A stretch of 64,000 bases of DNA from contig NZ_JAWZSQ010000012.1 of the NCBI RefSeq assembly GCF_034096925.1, forward strand, positions 1 to 64,000, in the 5' to 3' direction. Below the pieces are notes generated by a model. It saw only the letters and a list, made by a program, of their open reading frames with translations. It had not been told where the DNA came from and ran no database searches. The position numbers and the translations under genes are program-made. Below, piece after piece: positions 17,515 to 25,375 of the stretch (its first letter is position 1; every line of letters begins with the position of its first letter). This DNA comes from Patulibacter defluvii (lineage in GTDB: Bacteria; Actinomycetota; Thermoleophilia; Solirubrobacterales; Solirubrobacteraceae).

Positions 17515-19245
17515 GTGCCTGGTCAGCATGAACTAGTCCGTAGATGGGGGTGGGGTGCGGCGGTCGCCGTCGCGCTGGCGCCGTTGGCCGTCGCCCAACC
17601 GGTCGCCGCCGCGCTCGGCGGAGCGCCACCGGCCCGCTACGCCCACGTGCCCGACCTGCTGTCGGTGACCCTCACCCGCAGCGGTCCCGACCGGGTGGTG
17701 CTGTTCGCCTTCGACGAGCCGCTGGCCAGCAACGCGGTCGCCGCCGCCGACTTCCGGCTCGGCGGCTACGGCTCCAGCCAGCAGCTGCCGGTCGCCGACG
17801 CCGCGTCGGTGGTCGGGACGCGGCCGAACGTGGTCGAGCTGCGCTACGCCAGCCCCGGCCCCGACCTGTCGCAGGCGACCTACGGGGTCGTGAACGCCGG
17901 GGCGGTGCGGGCCTTCGACGGCAACCAGCCGAACCGGGTCGACGCGATCGCGGTCAGCGGCAGCGAGAGCCGCTCCGGCACCCGCGGCCACACGATCGGG
18001 CCCGATCTGGTCGGGGTCCGCGTCGACGAGTCGAACCTGAACGCCAACGTCCTGATCTTCACCTTCGACCAGCGGATCGACCGGACCGCGGTCGTGCCGG
18101 GCCAGTTCCGGTTCGTCAAGCGCGACGGTCGCACCGAGCCGGCGGGGGCGCTGGCCTCGGCCAGCGACTACGAGGTGGCGGTCCGCTTCGGCTCGCCGCC
18201 CGGCGACGACCTGGTGACCGAGGCGGTGCGGGCCAACGTCGGCGTCGGCGCGGTCCGCTCCGCCGACCACGGCAACCCGAGCCCGCCCGGCCAGGCGGTG
18301 GTGGTCGGCCAGGGCGGCACCACCGCGCTGCCCGACCTGATCACGGCCGAGGTCGATCCGACGGCGGGTGCGACCTCGATCGACTACCGCTACGACGAGC
18401 CGGTCAACACGCCGATCGCCGCCTCGTTCCTGGCCTACACCGCCTCGGGGGTGCCGGTGCCGGGACGGACCGCGGTCGTCACCGCCGACGGCTACACGGT
18501 CCGGGTCACCCACCCGCACCCCGCCCGCGAGCAGGAGCACTACGTCCACGCGGTCACGCTGCCGGGCGCGGTGCGGGACGCCAACGGCAACGCCGCCGCC
18601 AGCGGCGCCGTCGCGACCGGCGGCAACGCCGGGGCGCTCGCCGGCGGCTGGACGACCGCGCCCGACGCGACCGCGGTCACCTTCGACCGCCGCAACGGCC
18701 AGGTCGACCTGACGCTCGACACCCGGCTGGAGATCCCCTCGGTCGATCCGGCGCGGTTCCGGCTGGTCGACGACAACGGCGACCTGGTCCGGGCCGGGGC
18801 GCTCGACGTCGTCAGCCAGGGCTCGAACGGGGCTCCCGGCCCGCAGACGATCCGGCTGCAGTTCCTGCCCCACGAGCTGGCGGTGGCGCACGCGCTCGAG
18901 CTGGACGGCTACGCGGCCGGCGGCCTCGCCGGCGTGCCCTTCCGCGGCTCGCTGGCGGCGGTCGATCCGGCCAACGCGATCCCGGTCGCCCAGGCGCTGA
19001 GCCCGGCGGCGACGGCGGCCGCGATCGCGCCGCTCGGCACCTCCGCCGCGCGGCTGCGGCTGCGGGGCGTGCGCACGATCGGGGTCCTGCCGGCGGCGGT
19101 CCGGCGGGCGCTGCGGCCGACGCGGGATCAGCGCCGCGCCCGCGCCAACGCGCGGCTGATCGTGCGCTTCCTGCGCGCCGACCCGCGCGACCGGCGGCTG
19201 CGGGTGACTCGGGTCGCCGCCCGCCGGGCCCCGCGCAAGCGCTGA
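17515..19245 (+). CDS. Array paralog D: divergent, arginine-biased member
   Basis: A 576-aa exported protein and the outlier of the array. It keeps the four modules, 'LNANVLIFTFDQ', 'PGDDLVTEAV' and 'GPQTIRLQFLP', but almost every lysine found in its neighbours is replaced: I count only two lysines in the whole protein. The tail is poly-arginine in character ('AAVRRALRPTRDQRRARANA'). The start is a GTG with no Shine-Dalgarno, directly under a TTGACC-N17-TTCAAT promoter. The signal peptide is atypical ('LVRRWGWGAAVAVALAPLAV'), and its codons 17550-17560 contain the 11-mer that is non-coding leader in the paralogs. It is probably functional and transcribed without a leader. Confidence 0.85.
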   Translation: MPGQHELVRRWGWGAAVAVALAPLAVAQPVAAALGGAPPARYAHVPDLLSVTLTRSGPDRVVLFAFDEPLASNAVAAADFRLGGYGSSQQLPVADAASVVGTRPNVVELRYASPGPDLSQATYGVVNAGAVRAFDGNQPNRVDAIAVSGSESRSGTRGHTIGPDLVGVRVDESNLNANVLIFTFDQRIDRTAVVPGQFRFVKRDGRTEPAGALASASDYEVAVRFGSPPGDDLVTEAVRANVGVGAVRSADHGNPSPPGQAVVVGQGGTTALPDLITAEVDPTAGATSIDYRYDEPVNTPIAASFLAYTASGVPVPGRTAVVTADGYTVRVTHPHPAREQEHYVHAVTLPGAVRDANGNAAASGAVATGGNAGALAGGWTTAPDATAVTFDRRNGQVDLTLDTRLEIPSVDPARFRLVDDNGDLVRAGALDVVSQGSNGAPGPQTIRLQFLPHELAVAHALELDGYAAGGLAGVPFRGSLAAVDPANAIPVAQALSPAATAAAIAPLGTSAARLRLRGVRTIGVLPAAVRRALRPTRDQRRARANARLIVRFLRADPRDRRLRVTRVAARRAPRKR

Positions 19246-19252
19246 CCGGACT

Positions 19253-19270
19253 CTGTCGGCGCGCCGACAC
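19253..19270. promoter_or_regulatory. Inverted repeat CTGTCG-N6-CGACAC between D and E
   Basis: A palindromic 18-mer lies 8 bases after the stop of D and 184 bases before the start of E. It could be D's terminator (short stem) or a copy of the CTGTCG-N6-CGACAG repeat found upstream of A, C and F. Confidence 0.4.
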
Positions 19271-19332
19271 GGGCTCCGTCGTGGGCCCGGCAGAGCGGCG
19301 CGTCGGCGTTGACGGTGCGGGCTCCGTCGCGG

Positions 19333-19361
19333 TTGACTGGGGCGGTCGTGCGGCCGTCACG
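19333..19361 (+). promoter_or_regulatory. Possible promoter of paralog E
   Basis: TTGACT (19333-19338) and, 17 bases later, GTCACG (19356-19361). The pair aligns with the promoters of D and H, but the -10 is weak. Confidence 0.35.
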
Positions 19362-19369
19362 GGTTGGCC

Positions 19370-19380
19370 GCGGGGTGCGA
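19370..19380 (+). promoter_or_regulatory. Shared leader element, paralog E
   Basis: GCGGGGTGCGA lies 56 bases before the ATG of paralog E, a two-mismatch copy of GTGGGGTGCGG. It is embedded in the longer block GGGTTGGCC...GCCTTGGTCGGGCT shared with F and G. Confidence 0.45.
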
Positions 19381-19436
19381 CACCGGGCCTTGGTCGGGCT
19401 GCGGGTCGGAAAAACAGCTCGAAGGGGGACCCTCGA

Positions 19437-21167
19437 ATGACGTCCTACGCTCGGCGCCTCGCGCGCCGTTCGGCGATCGCCGGTGGGGTGCTGGCGGTCT
19501 CGCTCGCGGCCGCCGCGCCCGCCTCGGCCGCGCTCGGCGGGGCGAACCCCGCCAACTACAACCACGTTCCGGACCTGCGGTCGGTGACCTTCGGCGAGTC
19601 CGGGCCCGACCAGGTGGCCTGGTTCACGTTCGACGAGCCGCTGGCCTCGAACGCGATCGATCCGACCCAGTTCACGCTCGGCGGCTACGCCTCCAGCCAG
19701 CGGATCCCGACGGCCGACGTCGCGTCGGTGGTCGGCAGCAAGCCGAACACGGTCGAGCTGCGGTGGACGTCGAACGGCGTCGACTTCGACGAGACTACCT
19801 ACGGCGTGGTCAACGCGGGTGCCGTCCGCGCCTTCAACGGCAACCAGCCGAACCGGGTCGACTCGACCGCCGTCACCGGCGCGAAGGGCCAGTCGGGCAC
19901 CCGCGGCCACTCGGTCGGTCCCGAGCTGGTCGGCGTGCGCGTGGACGAGTCGAACCTGAACGCCAACGTCCTGATCTTCACCTTCGACCAGGCGCTCAAC
20001 GGCGTCGCGGTCCCGGGGGCGTTCGGGTTCGTCAAGCAGGACGGCACCACGGTGGCGCCGGCCTCGATCGCGTCGATCAGCGCCTACGAGGTCGCGGTCC
20101 GCTTCCCGTCGTTGCCCGGTGACGACCTCGTGACCGAGGCGGTCGAGGGCTTCGCCAACGTCGGCGCGACCTTCTCCGCCAACTACGCCAACTTCAACTC
20201 GGCCGGCGTGGTCGCGGTCGCGGGCAAGTCGAAGGCGACCGCCCGTCCCGACCTGCTGGCGGCCGAGCTGGGCAGCGGCGGGGGCACGACCTCGGTCACC
20301 TACAGCTACGACGAGCCGGTCCACGCGCCGATCGCGGGCAGCTTCTTCGTCCGGACCGCCAGCGGCGTCTACGTGGCGGGCAGCACGGCGGTGGTCAACG
20401 CCGACGGCAAGACGGTGACGGTGAACTTCCCGAACCCGACGGCCCAGAAGAGCCAGGAGCACTACGTCCAGGCCTTCAACCTGACCGGGGCGGTGCTGAA
20501 CGCCAACAACGTCCCGGTCCTCAACGACTCGGCGCCGATCGGCGGCAACGCGGGGGCGTCCTCGACCGGCTGGACGTCCGCGCCCGAGGCGACCTCGGCG
20601 ACGTTCAACAAGCAGAACGGCCAGGTCGACGTCACGCTCGACACCCGCCTGAACGTGACGATCGGCGTCAACCCGGTCGCGTTCACGCTGGTCGACAGCA
20701 ACGGCGACACCGTCGTCGCCGGCGCCCAGTCGGTCGTCAGCGCCGGCTCGGACGGTGCGCCGGGCCCGCAGACGATCCGGCTGCAGTTCCTGCCCAACCA
20801 GGTCGCCGCCGCGTCGGCGATCGAGCTGAACGGCTACGACGCGCCGTTCGGCGTCACCGGTCCGACGCCGTTCTTCGGCTCGCTGGTGACGGCCGACGGG
20901 GCGAACTCGGTGCCGGTGGCGCAGGCGCTGACCGCGGGCACGACGGCGGCGGCGATCGCGCCGGTCGGGACCGCGAAGGCGAAGCTGAAGCTGCGCTCGG
21001 TGAAGAAGGTCGGCGTGCTGCCGGCCAGGCTCCAGCGCGCGCTGAAGCCGACCCGCAGCGCCAAGCGGGCCCGCGCCAACGCGCGGGTCATCCGCCGCTA
21101 CCTGAAGGCCGGCGGCTCGCTGAAGGCCAGGAAGGTGGCCGTCAAGAAGGCCGCCGGGAAGCGCTGA
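19437..21167 (+). CDS. Array paralog E: secreted four-module protein with cationic tail
   Basis: A 576-aa exported protein. The signal peptide 'SAIAGGVLAVSLAAAAPASA' is shared with F and G, and the three form a subgroup with the first-module wording 'FGESGPD' and 'RWTSNGVDF'. Module 3 begins 'ARPDLLAAELGSGGGTTSV' with 'YDEPVHAPIAG'. The C-terminal tail has the Arg/Lys pattern 'ALKPTRSAKRARANAR' and ends 'KVAVKKAAGKR'. GAAGGGGG upstream of the ATG is a good ribosome binding site. The gene is followed by its own 12-bp hairpin. The function is unknown. Confidence 0.88.
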   Translation: MTSYARRLARRSAIAGGVLAVSLAAAAPASAALGGANPANYNHVPDLRSVTFGESGPDQVAWFTFDEPLASNAIDPTQFTLGGYASSQRIPTADVASVVGSKPNTVELRWTSNGVDFDETTYGVVNAGAVRAFNGNQPNRVDSTAVTGAKGQSGTRGHSVGPELVGVRVDESNLNANVLIFTFDQALNGVAVPGAFGFVKQDGTTVAPASIASISAYEVAVRFPSLPGDDLVTEAVEGFANVGATFSANYANFNSAGVVAVAGKSKATARPDLLAAELGSGGGTTSVTYSYDEPVHAPIAGSFFVRTASGVYVAGSTAVVNADGKTVTVNFPNPTAQKSQEHYVQAFNLTGAVLNANNVPVLNDSAPIGGNAGASSTGWTSAPEATSATFNKQNGQVDVTLDTRLNVTIGVNPVAFTLVDSNGDTVVAGAQSVVSAGSDGAPGPQTIRLQFLPNQVAAASAIELNGYDAPFGVTGPTPFFGSLVTADGANSVPVAQALTAGTTAAAIAPVGTAKAKLKLRSVKKVGVLPARLQRALKPTRSAKRARANARVIRRYLKAGGSLKARKVAVKKAAGKR

Positions 21168-21181
21168 ACGGCCGCTCGCGA

Positions 21182-21214
21182 CGGGACGGCGACGACGCGT
21201 GTGTCGCCGTCCCG
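21182..21214 (+). terminator. Terminator of paralog E
   Basis: A 12-bp perfect stem (21182-21193 with 21203-21214) around a 9-base loop lies 14 bases after the stop. Its right arm overlaps an inverted repeat GTGTCG-N6-CGACAC at 21201-21218. Confidence 0.72.
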
Positions 21215-21282
21215 ACACGTCCGCGGCGGGCTCCTGCTCCGGTGGTACGGTCGACGCTGTCAGCGGCCGCACTGGGTTGGCC

Positions 21283-21293
21283 GTGGGGTGCGG
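21283..21293 (+). promoter_or_regulatory. Shared leader element, paralog F
   Basis: GTGGGGTGCGG lies 61 bases before the ATG of F, within a block of roughly 55 bases nearly identical to that of G (from ACTGGGTTGGCC to GCCTTGGTCGGGCTC). Confidence 0.5.
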
Positions 21294-21354
21294 TTGGGAG
21301 CCTTGGTCGGGCTCCGGCCGGAGACAGAAACGGGCCTCTGAAGGAGGACCTCAT

Positions 21355-23088
21355 ATGACTACGAACGCTCGGCGCCGCGCGCGCCGTTCCGCGATCGCCG
21401 GCGGGGTGCTGGCGATCTCCCTGGCTGCCGCCGCTCCGGCGTCGGCCGCCCTCGGTGGGGCGAACCCCGCCAACTACAACCACGTTCCGGACCTGCGGTC
21501 GGTGACCTTCGGCGAGTCGGGTCCCGACCTGGTCGCGTGGTTCACGTTCGACGAGCCGCTGGCCTCGAACGCGATCAACCCGGCCGACTTCACGCTCGGC
21601 GGCTACGCGTCGAGCCAGCAGGTTCCGCCGGCCGACGCGGCCTCGGTGGTCGGCAGCAAGCCGAACACGGTCGAGCTGCGCTGGACCAGCAACGACGTCG
21701 ACTTCGACTCCGTCACCTACGGCGTGGTCAACGCGGCTGCGGTGCGCGCCTTCAACGGCAACCAGCCGAACCGGGTCGACTCGACCGCGGTCACCGGGGC
21801 CAAGGGCCAGACCGGTACCCGCGGCCACACGGTCGGTCCCGACCTGGTCGGCGTGCGGGTCGACGAGTCGAACCTGAACGCCAACGTCCTGATCTACACC
21901 TACGACCAGCGGATCGACAGCGGCTCGGTCAACCCGGCGCAGTACTTCTTCATCAAGCAGGATGGCGCCGCCGTCGCCGCGGCGTCGATCGCGTCGGCCA
22001 GCGGCTACGAGGTGGCGGTCCGCTTCCCGTCGCTGCCCGGTGACGACCTGGTCACCGAGGCCGTCGAGGGGGTCGACGGCGGCGCCGGCGTCCTGTCGGT
22101 GAACAACGGCAACCCGAGCGCGCCGACCGTCCTGGCGGTCGCGGGCAAGAGCAAGGCGACGGCTCGTCCGGACCTGCTCTCGGCCGAGCTCGGCAGCGGG
22201 GGCGGATCGACCTCGATCACGTACCACTACGACGAGCCCGTCACCAACGCGGTCGCGCCGCTGTTCCTGGCGCGGACGGCCAGCGGCACCAACGTGCCGG
22301 CCACGTCGGCGGTGATCAACGCCGACGGCAAGTCGGTGACGGTCAACTTCCCGAACCCGGCGGCCAACCTCTCGCAGGAGCACTTCGTCGAGGCGCTGGC
22401 CTTCTTCGGCGCGGTCAGCAACGTCAACGCCGTGCCCTCGATCGGGGATTCGGTGCCGATCGGCGGCAACGCCGGCGCGCTGGCGACCGGGTGGACCTCG
22501 GCGCCCGACGCGACCTCGGCCACGTTCAACAAGAGCAACGGCCAGGTCGACGTCACGCTCGACACCCGGCTGCAGATCCCGTCGGTGAACCCGGCCGGGT
22601 TCACGCTGGTCGACGCCAACGGCGACACGGTCGTCGCCGGGGCGGCGTCGGTGGTCAGCGAGGGCTCCAACGGGGCGCCCGGTCCGCAGACGATCCGCCT
22701 GCAGTTCCTGCCCAACCAGGTCGCGGCCGCCTCGGCGATCGAGATCCAGGGCTGGGACGCCTTCGGCACCTCGGGACCGTTCGGCTTCCTCGGCTCGAAC
22801 GTCGGCGTCGACGGGCCCAACAGCGCGCCGGTCGCGCAGTCGCTGTCGGCGGCGGCGTCGGCGGCGGCGATCGCGCCGGTCGGGACGTCGAAGAAGGTCC
22901 TGAAGCTGCGCAAGGTCAAGACGGTCGGCGTGCTGCCGGCGAAGGTCCGCAAGGCCCTGAAGCCGGCCAAGAGCGCCAAGCAGGCCCGCGCCAACGCCAA
23001 GGTCCTCCGGGCCTTCTACGGCAAGAAGCGCGCCGCCAGCTACAAGGTCAAGAAGGTCGCCGTCAAGCGGGCGGCCAAGAAGCGCTGA
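21355..23088 (+). CDS. Array paralog F: secreted four-module protein with cationic tail
   Basis: A 577-aa exported protein, sister of G. Leader, Shine-Dalgarno (GAAGGAGG), signal peptide and tail are close to identical in the two. Module 2 carries 'TYDQRIDSGSVNPAQYFFI' and module 3 'YHYDEPVTNAVAPLFLA'. The tail is strongly lysine-rich ('KVRKALKPAKSAKQARANAK', then 'YGKKRAASYKVKKVAVKR'). Pro/Ala/Lys composition of this kind is typical of polyanion-binding tails, for example to teichoic-acid-like polymers or nucleic acid, but the ligand is an inference. No membrane anchor is present. Confidence 0.88.
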   Translation: MTTNARRRARRSAIAGGVLAISLAAAAPASAALGGANPANYNHVPDLRSVTFGESGPDLVAWFTFDEPLASNAINPADFTLGGYASSQQVPPADAASVVGSKPNTVELRWTSNDVDFDSVTYGVVNAAAVRAFNGNQPNRVDSTAVTGAKGQTGTRGHTVGPDLVGVRVDESNLNANVLIYTYDQRIDSGSVNPAQYFFIKQDGAAVAAASIASASGYEVAVRFPSLPGDDLVTEAVEGVDGGAGVLSVNNGNPSAPTVLAVAGKSKATARPDLLSAELGSGGGSTSITYHYDEPVTNAVAPLFLARTASGTNVPATSAVINADGKSVTVNFPNPAANLSQEHFVEALAFFGAVSNVNAVPSIGDSVPIGGNAGALATGWTSAPDATSATFNKSNGQVDVTLDTRLQIPSVNPAGFTLVDANGDTVVAGAASVVSEGSNGAPGPQTIRLQFLPNQVAAASAIEIQGWDAFGTSGPFGFLGSNVGVDGPNSAPVAQSLSAAASAAAIAPVGTSKKVLKLRKVKTVGVLPAKVRKALKPAKSAKQARANAKVLRAFYGKKRAASYKVKKVAVKRAAKKR

Positions 23089-23100
23089 CCCCTCGCTCCC

Positions 23101-23134
23101 GGTCCGCGGCACGGCGCCTTCCGTGCCGCGGACC
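23101..23134 (+). terminator. Terminator of paralog F
   Basis: A perfect 14-bp stem (23101-23114 with 23121-23134) with a 6-base loop lies 12 bases after the stop. A second hairpin (arms CGACGGTTCG/CGAACCGTCG) follows at about 23142-23168. Confidence 0.75.
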
Positions 23135-23255
23135 GACCGGCGACGGTTCGGCGACGGACGAACCGTCGTCGTGCCGACACAACGGCGGTCTGCGGCGCGT
23201 GTCGACGATGGTTGGTGCTAGCGTCGTCGCCGTCAGCGGCCGTACTGGGTTGGCC

Positions 23256-23266
23256 GTGGGGTGCGG
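23256..23266 (+). promoter_or_regulatory. Shared leader element, paralog G
   Basis: GTGGGGTGCGG lies 59 bases before the ATG of G, in the same extended block as F. Confidence 0.5.
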
Positions 23267-23325
23267 TTCGGAGCCTTGGTCGGGCTCGAGCCGGAGGACA
23301 TTCGGCCCTCTGAAGGAGGACCTAC

Positions 23326-25059
23326 ATGACTACGAACGCTCGGCGCCTGGCGCGCCGTTCCGCGATCGCCGGCGGCGTGCTGGCGGTCTCCCTCGCCGCG
23401 GCGGCTCCCGCCTCGGCGGCTCTCGGTGGGGCCAACCCCGCCAGCTACAACCACGTTCCGGACCTCCGTTCGGTGACGTTCGGCGAGTCGGGTCCCGACC
23501 TGGTCGCCTGGTTCACGTTCGACGAGCCGCTGGCCTCGAACGCGGTCAACCCCGGCGACTTCGCGCTCGGCGGCTACGCCTCGAGCCAGCAGGTCCCGCT
23601 GGCCGACGCCGCCTCGGTGGTCGGCAGCAAGCCGAACACCGTCGAGCTGCGGTGGACGTCGAACGACGTCGACTTCAACGAGGTCACCTACGGCGTCGCC
23701 AACGCCGGCGCCGTCCGCGCCTTCAACGGCAACCAGCCGAACCGGGTCGACTCGACCGCGGTCACCGGCGCCAAGGGCCAGAGCGGCACCCGCGGCCGCA
23801 CCGTCGCGCCCGACCTGGTCGGCGTCCGGGTCGACGAGTCGAACCTGAACGCCAACGTCCTGATCTTCACCTACGACCAGCGGATCGACACCGGCTCGGT
23901 CGACCCGACGCGCTACGCGTTCATCAAGCAGGACGGCGCGACCGTCGCCGCGGCGTCGATCGCGTCGGCCAGCAGCTACGAGGTGGCCGTCCGCTTCCCG
24001 TCGCTGCCCGGCGACGACCTGGTGACCGAGGCCGTCGAGGCCGCTGATGCCGGCGGCGGCACCCAGTCGGTCAACAACGGCAACCCGAGCCTGCCGACGA
24101 TCCTCGCGGTCGCCGGCAAGAGCAAGGCGACGGCCCGTCCCGACCTGCTCTCGGCCGAGCTCGGCAGCTCGGGCGGCTCGACGTCGATCACCTTCCACTA
24201 CGACGAGCCGGTCAACACGCCGCTCGCCAACCGCTTCTTCGGCCAGACCGCGAGCGGCACCCCCGTGGCCGGCACCTCGGCGGTGATCAACGCGGACGGC
24301 AAGTCGGTGACGGTCAACTTCCCGAACCCGGCCGCCAACCTCTCGCAGGAGCACTTCGTCTCCGCGACCGTCTTCGACGGCGCGGTCCTGAACGCGAACG
24401 CCGTTCCGGTGCTCGCCGACACGACCCCGATCGGCGGCAACGCCGGCGCGACGTCGACCGGCTGGACCTCGGCCCCCGACGCCACCTCCGCCACGTTCAA
24501 CAAGAACAACGGCCAGGTCGACGTCACCTTCGACACCCGCCTGACGATCCCGTCGGTCGATCCGACCGCGTTCACGCTGGTCGACGCCAACGGCGACACG
24601 GTCGTCGCCGGTGCGGCGTCGGTCGTGAGCGAGGGCTCCAACGGCGCCCCGGGCCCGCAGACGATCCGCCTGCAGTTCCTGCCCAACCAGGTCGCGGCGT
24701 CCTCGGCGCTCGAGATCCAGGGCTGGGACGCCTTCGGCCAGTCCGGCCCGTTCGCGGTCGCCGGCTCCAACGCCGGCCCCGACGGTCTCAACGCGGCACC
24801 GGTCGCGCAGTCGCTGTCGGCGGCTGCCTCGGCTGCCGCGATCGCGCCGGTCGGGACCTCGAAGAAGGTCCTGAAGCTGCGCAAGGTCAAGACGGTCGGC
24901 GTGCTGCCGGCGAAGGTCCGCAAGGCCCTGAAGCCGGCCAAGAGCGCCAAGCAGGCCCGCGCCAACGCCAAGGTCCTGAAGGCCTTCTACGGCAAGAAGC
25001 GCAGCGCCAGCTACAAGGTCAAGAAGGTCGCGGTCAAGAAGGCCGCCAAGAAGGGCTGA
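23326..25059 (+). CDS. Array paralog G: secreted four-module protein with cationic tail
   Basis: A 577-aa exported protein, the most recent duplicate partner of F judging by leader and tail. It differs from F mainly at the module surfaces, for example 'DTGSVDPTRYAFI' in module 2, 'AADAGGGTQSVNNGNPSLP' in the 2-3 linker, and 'TPLANRFFGQTASGTPV' in module 3. The tail is 'LKAFYGKKRSASYKVKKVAV' plus a final KKAAKKG. GAAGGAGG before the ATG is a strong ribosome binding site. It is followed by an 11-bp hairpin. The function is unknown. Confidence 0.88.
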   Translation: MTTNARRLARRSAIAGGVLAVSLAAAAPASAALGGANPASYNHVPDLRSVTFGESGPDLVAWFTFDEPLASNAVNPGDFALGGYASSQQVPLADAASVVGSKPNTVELRWTSNDVDFNEVTYGVANAGAVRAFNGNQPNRVDSTAVTGAKGQSGTRGRTVAPDLVGVRVDESNLNANVLIFTYDQRIDTGSVDPTRYAFIKQDGATVAAASIASASSYEVAVRFPSLPGDDLVTEAVEAADAGGGTQSVNNGNPSLPTILAVAGKSKATARPDLLSAELGSSGGSTSITFHYDEPVNTPLANRFFGQTASGTPVAGTSAVINADGKSVTVNFPNPAANLSQEHFVSATVFDGAVLNANAVPVLADTTPIGGNAGATSTGWTSAPDATSATFNKNNGQVDVTFDTRLTIPSVDPTAFTLVDANGDTVVAGAASVVSEGSNGAPGPQTIRLQFLPNQVAASSALEIQGWDAFGQSGPFAVAGSNAGPDGLNAAPVAQSLSAAASAAAIAPVGTSKKVLKLRKVKTVGVLPAKVRKALKPAKSAKQARANAKVLKAFYGKKRSASYKVKKVAVKKAAKKG

Positions 25060-25069
25060 GTTCCGCGTC

Positions 25070-25096
25070 CGGTCCGCCGCCCGTTGCGGCGGACCG
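25070..25096 (+). terminator. Terminator of paralog G
   Basis: An 11-bp perfect stem (25070-25080 with 25086-25096) with a 5-base loop lies 10 bases after the stop. Confidence 0.72.
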
Positions 25097-25242
25097 GCGG
25101 ATGGGCGCGCCCTCGGCACGGGCGCGCCGCCGGAGAGCGTCGCGATCGCACGGATCGCGGCGCTCGTCCGTCTCTGGCTCCCCTGCGCGGGGATTTCGTC
25201 ACGCCGGCGTCGCCGGTTGTGACGGGTCCCCGACAGAGAAGG

Positions 25243-25271
25243 TTGACCGGCCACGAACGACCCTGTTCACT
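25243..25271 (+). promoter_or_regulatory. Promoter of paralog H
   Basis: TTGACC (25243-25248), a 17-base spacer and TTCACT (25266-25271), followed by ACTAGTCCG-like sequence also seen near the start of D. Unlike D, H has about 100 bases of leader and a ribosome binding site. Confidence 0.55.
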
Positions 25272-25375
25272 AGTCCGAGGACTTGTGGCCGTGGGTCGGT
25301 CGCAGGGGGTGGTCCGGCGGTGTCGAGGGGTCGACGCCGCTGGGAAACGCGACATAGACGTCTCTAGGGGGACAG

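Larger units (their letters stand above)
25060..25375. other. Intergenic region between paralogs G and H
   Basis: No gene is visible. After the G terminator (25070-25096) there is a second complex stem-loop at about 25180-25231. Its inner arms are CCGGCG/CGCCGG, its middle arms CGTCAC/GTGACG and its outer arms GGGGA/TCCCC. The H promoter (25243-25271) follows, then a degenerate leader element GTGGGTCGG at 25291-25299 and a purine-rich ribosome binding site (AGGGGGA) just before the ATG. Confidence 0.55.

Noticed and set aside
13418..17629. 1403-residue antisense frame across array genes B and C
   Set aside because: It is antisense to conserved paralogs and made of repeated translations of the array's reverse strand; it has no start signal.
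21260..21340. Conserved array leader as a known riboswitch (c-di-GMP, SAM, cobalamin)
   Set aside because: No consensus core of those riboswitches could be matched. It was kept only as an unassigned leader element.
23101..23180. CRISPR-like repeats in array spacers
   Set aside because: The repeats are hairpin terminators and leader blocks spaced by full genes, with no short unique spacers or cas genes.
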